Shown: positions 63,947 to 64,000 of the stretch, one piece after another
Numbering within the stretch: the first letter of the stretch is position 1
Layout of the letters: the number at the start of each line of letters is the position of its first letter
Source: an uncultured Clostridiaceae bacterium
Lineage (GTDB): Bacteria > Bacillota > Clostridia > Clostridiales > Clostridiaceae
Reading direction: 5' to 3'
Length of the DNA stretch: 64,000 nucleotides
NCBI GenBank assembly: GCA_946405135.1
Contig: CAMJGD010000012.1
Location: 1 to 64,000, forward strand
Notes under the pieces: model-generated
Told to the model about the DNA's origin: nothing
The model's input: only the letters and a program-made list of their open reading frames with translations
Databases searched by the model: none
Made by a program: the position numbers and the translations under genes

Positions 63947-64000
63947 GTTTTTTTTAATATTTCACAATTTTAATTATCATCCATAACTTCTTTTGTACTT

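Overview
The window looks like a chromosomal segment of a low-GC, spore-forming, amino-acid-fermenting Clostridium (sensu stricto or a close relative). The evidence is the very AT-rich sequence, strong G-rich Shine-Dalgarno sites, a complete clostridial lysine-fermentation gene set, a spore-former-type Lon protease (LonC), and the block rpsF-ssb-rpsR / yybS-gdpP-rplI-lonC-dnaB with purA on the same strand. That arrangement is typical of the region near the replication origin in Firmicutes. The species cannot be named from sequence reading alone.

Layout. 1-430: minus-strand tRNA cluster (Glu, Asp, Val, Glu) with its promoter. 0.5-5.2 kb: small housekeeping genes and an AraC regulator. 5.3-9.2 kb: minus-strand operon of two Gfo/Idh/MocA dehydrogenases and two TIM-barrel sugar isomerases/epimerases. 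9.5-12.3 kb: purA and a COG2509 flavoprotein. 12.5-13.1 kb: pgsA. 13.3-18.9 kb: MacAB-like exporter (lipoprotein adaptor, FtsX permease, two ATPases, one with an AbrB-like tail). 18.9-29.4 kb: lysine fermentation operon kal-kce-atoD-atoA-kdd-kamA-kamB-kamC-kamD-kamE behind a sigma-A promoter and a lysine riboswitch. 29.5-32.4 kb: membrane sensor/diguanylate cyclase. 33-35 kb: cytosolic BMP-type protein. 35.8-38.3 kb: glpK-glpF with an attenuator-like leader. 38.3-43.4 kb: sufCBDSU. 43.5-46.2 kb: SAM-I riboswitch and metNIQ. 46.2-50.4 kb: YitT protein and a three-gene ABC exporter. 50.7-52.0 kb: dead IS3-type transposase fragment, tRNA-Thr(CGU), CtsR box and hsp18. 52.1-64 kb: dnaB, lonC, rplI, gdpP, yybS, a MazG-like gene, a sensor kinase / REC-TPR regulator / transglutaminase-like operon, and rpsR-ssb-rpsF with an S6:S18-type leader.

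How the parts work together. The lysine operon encodes the whole route from lysine via beta-lysine and 3,5-diaminohexanoate to crotonyl-CoA and acetoacetate, plus CoA transfer from butyryl-CoA and a two-protein reactivase for the B12 mutase. Its leader can be folded so that lysine binding favours an antiterminator, so I predict a lysine-activated (ON) riboswitch. The metNIQ leader has the opposite, classical OFF arrangement.

The most unusual recurring signal is three genes (kamC, the sensor/cyclase, and an ABC permease) whose best start codon is AUA. Each AUA is spaced 5-7 nt from a strong Shine-Dalgarno. In two of them the AUA start restores an N-terminal membrane or permease segment that conventional start codons cut off.
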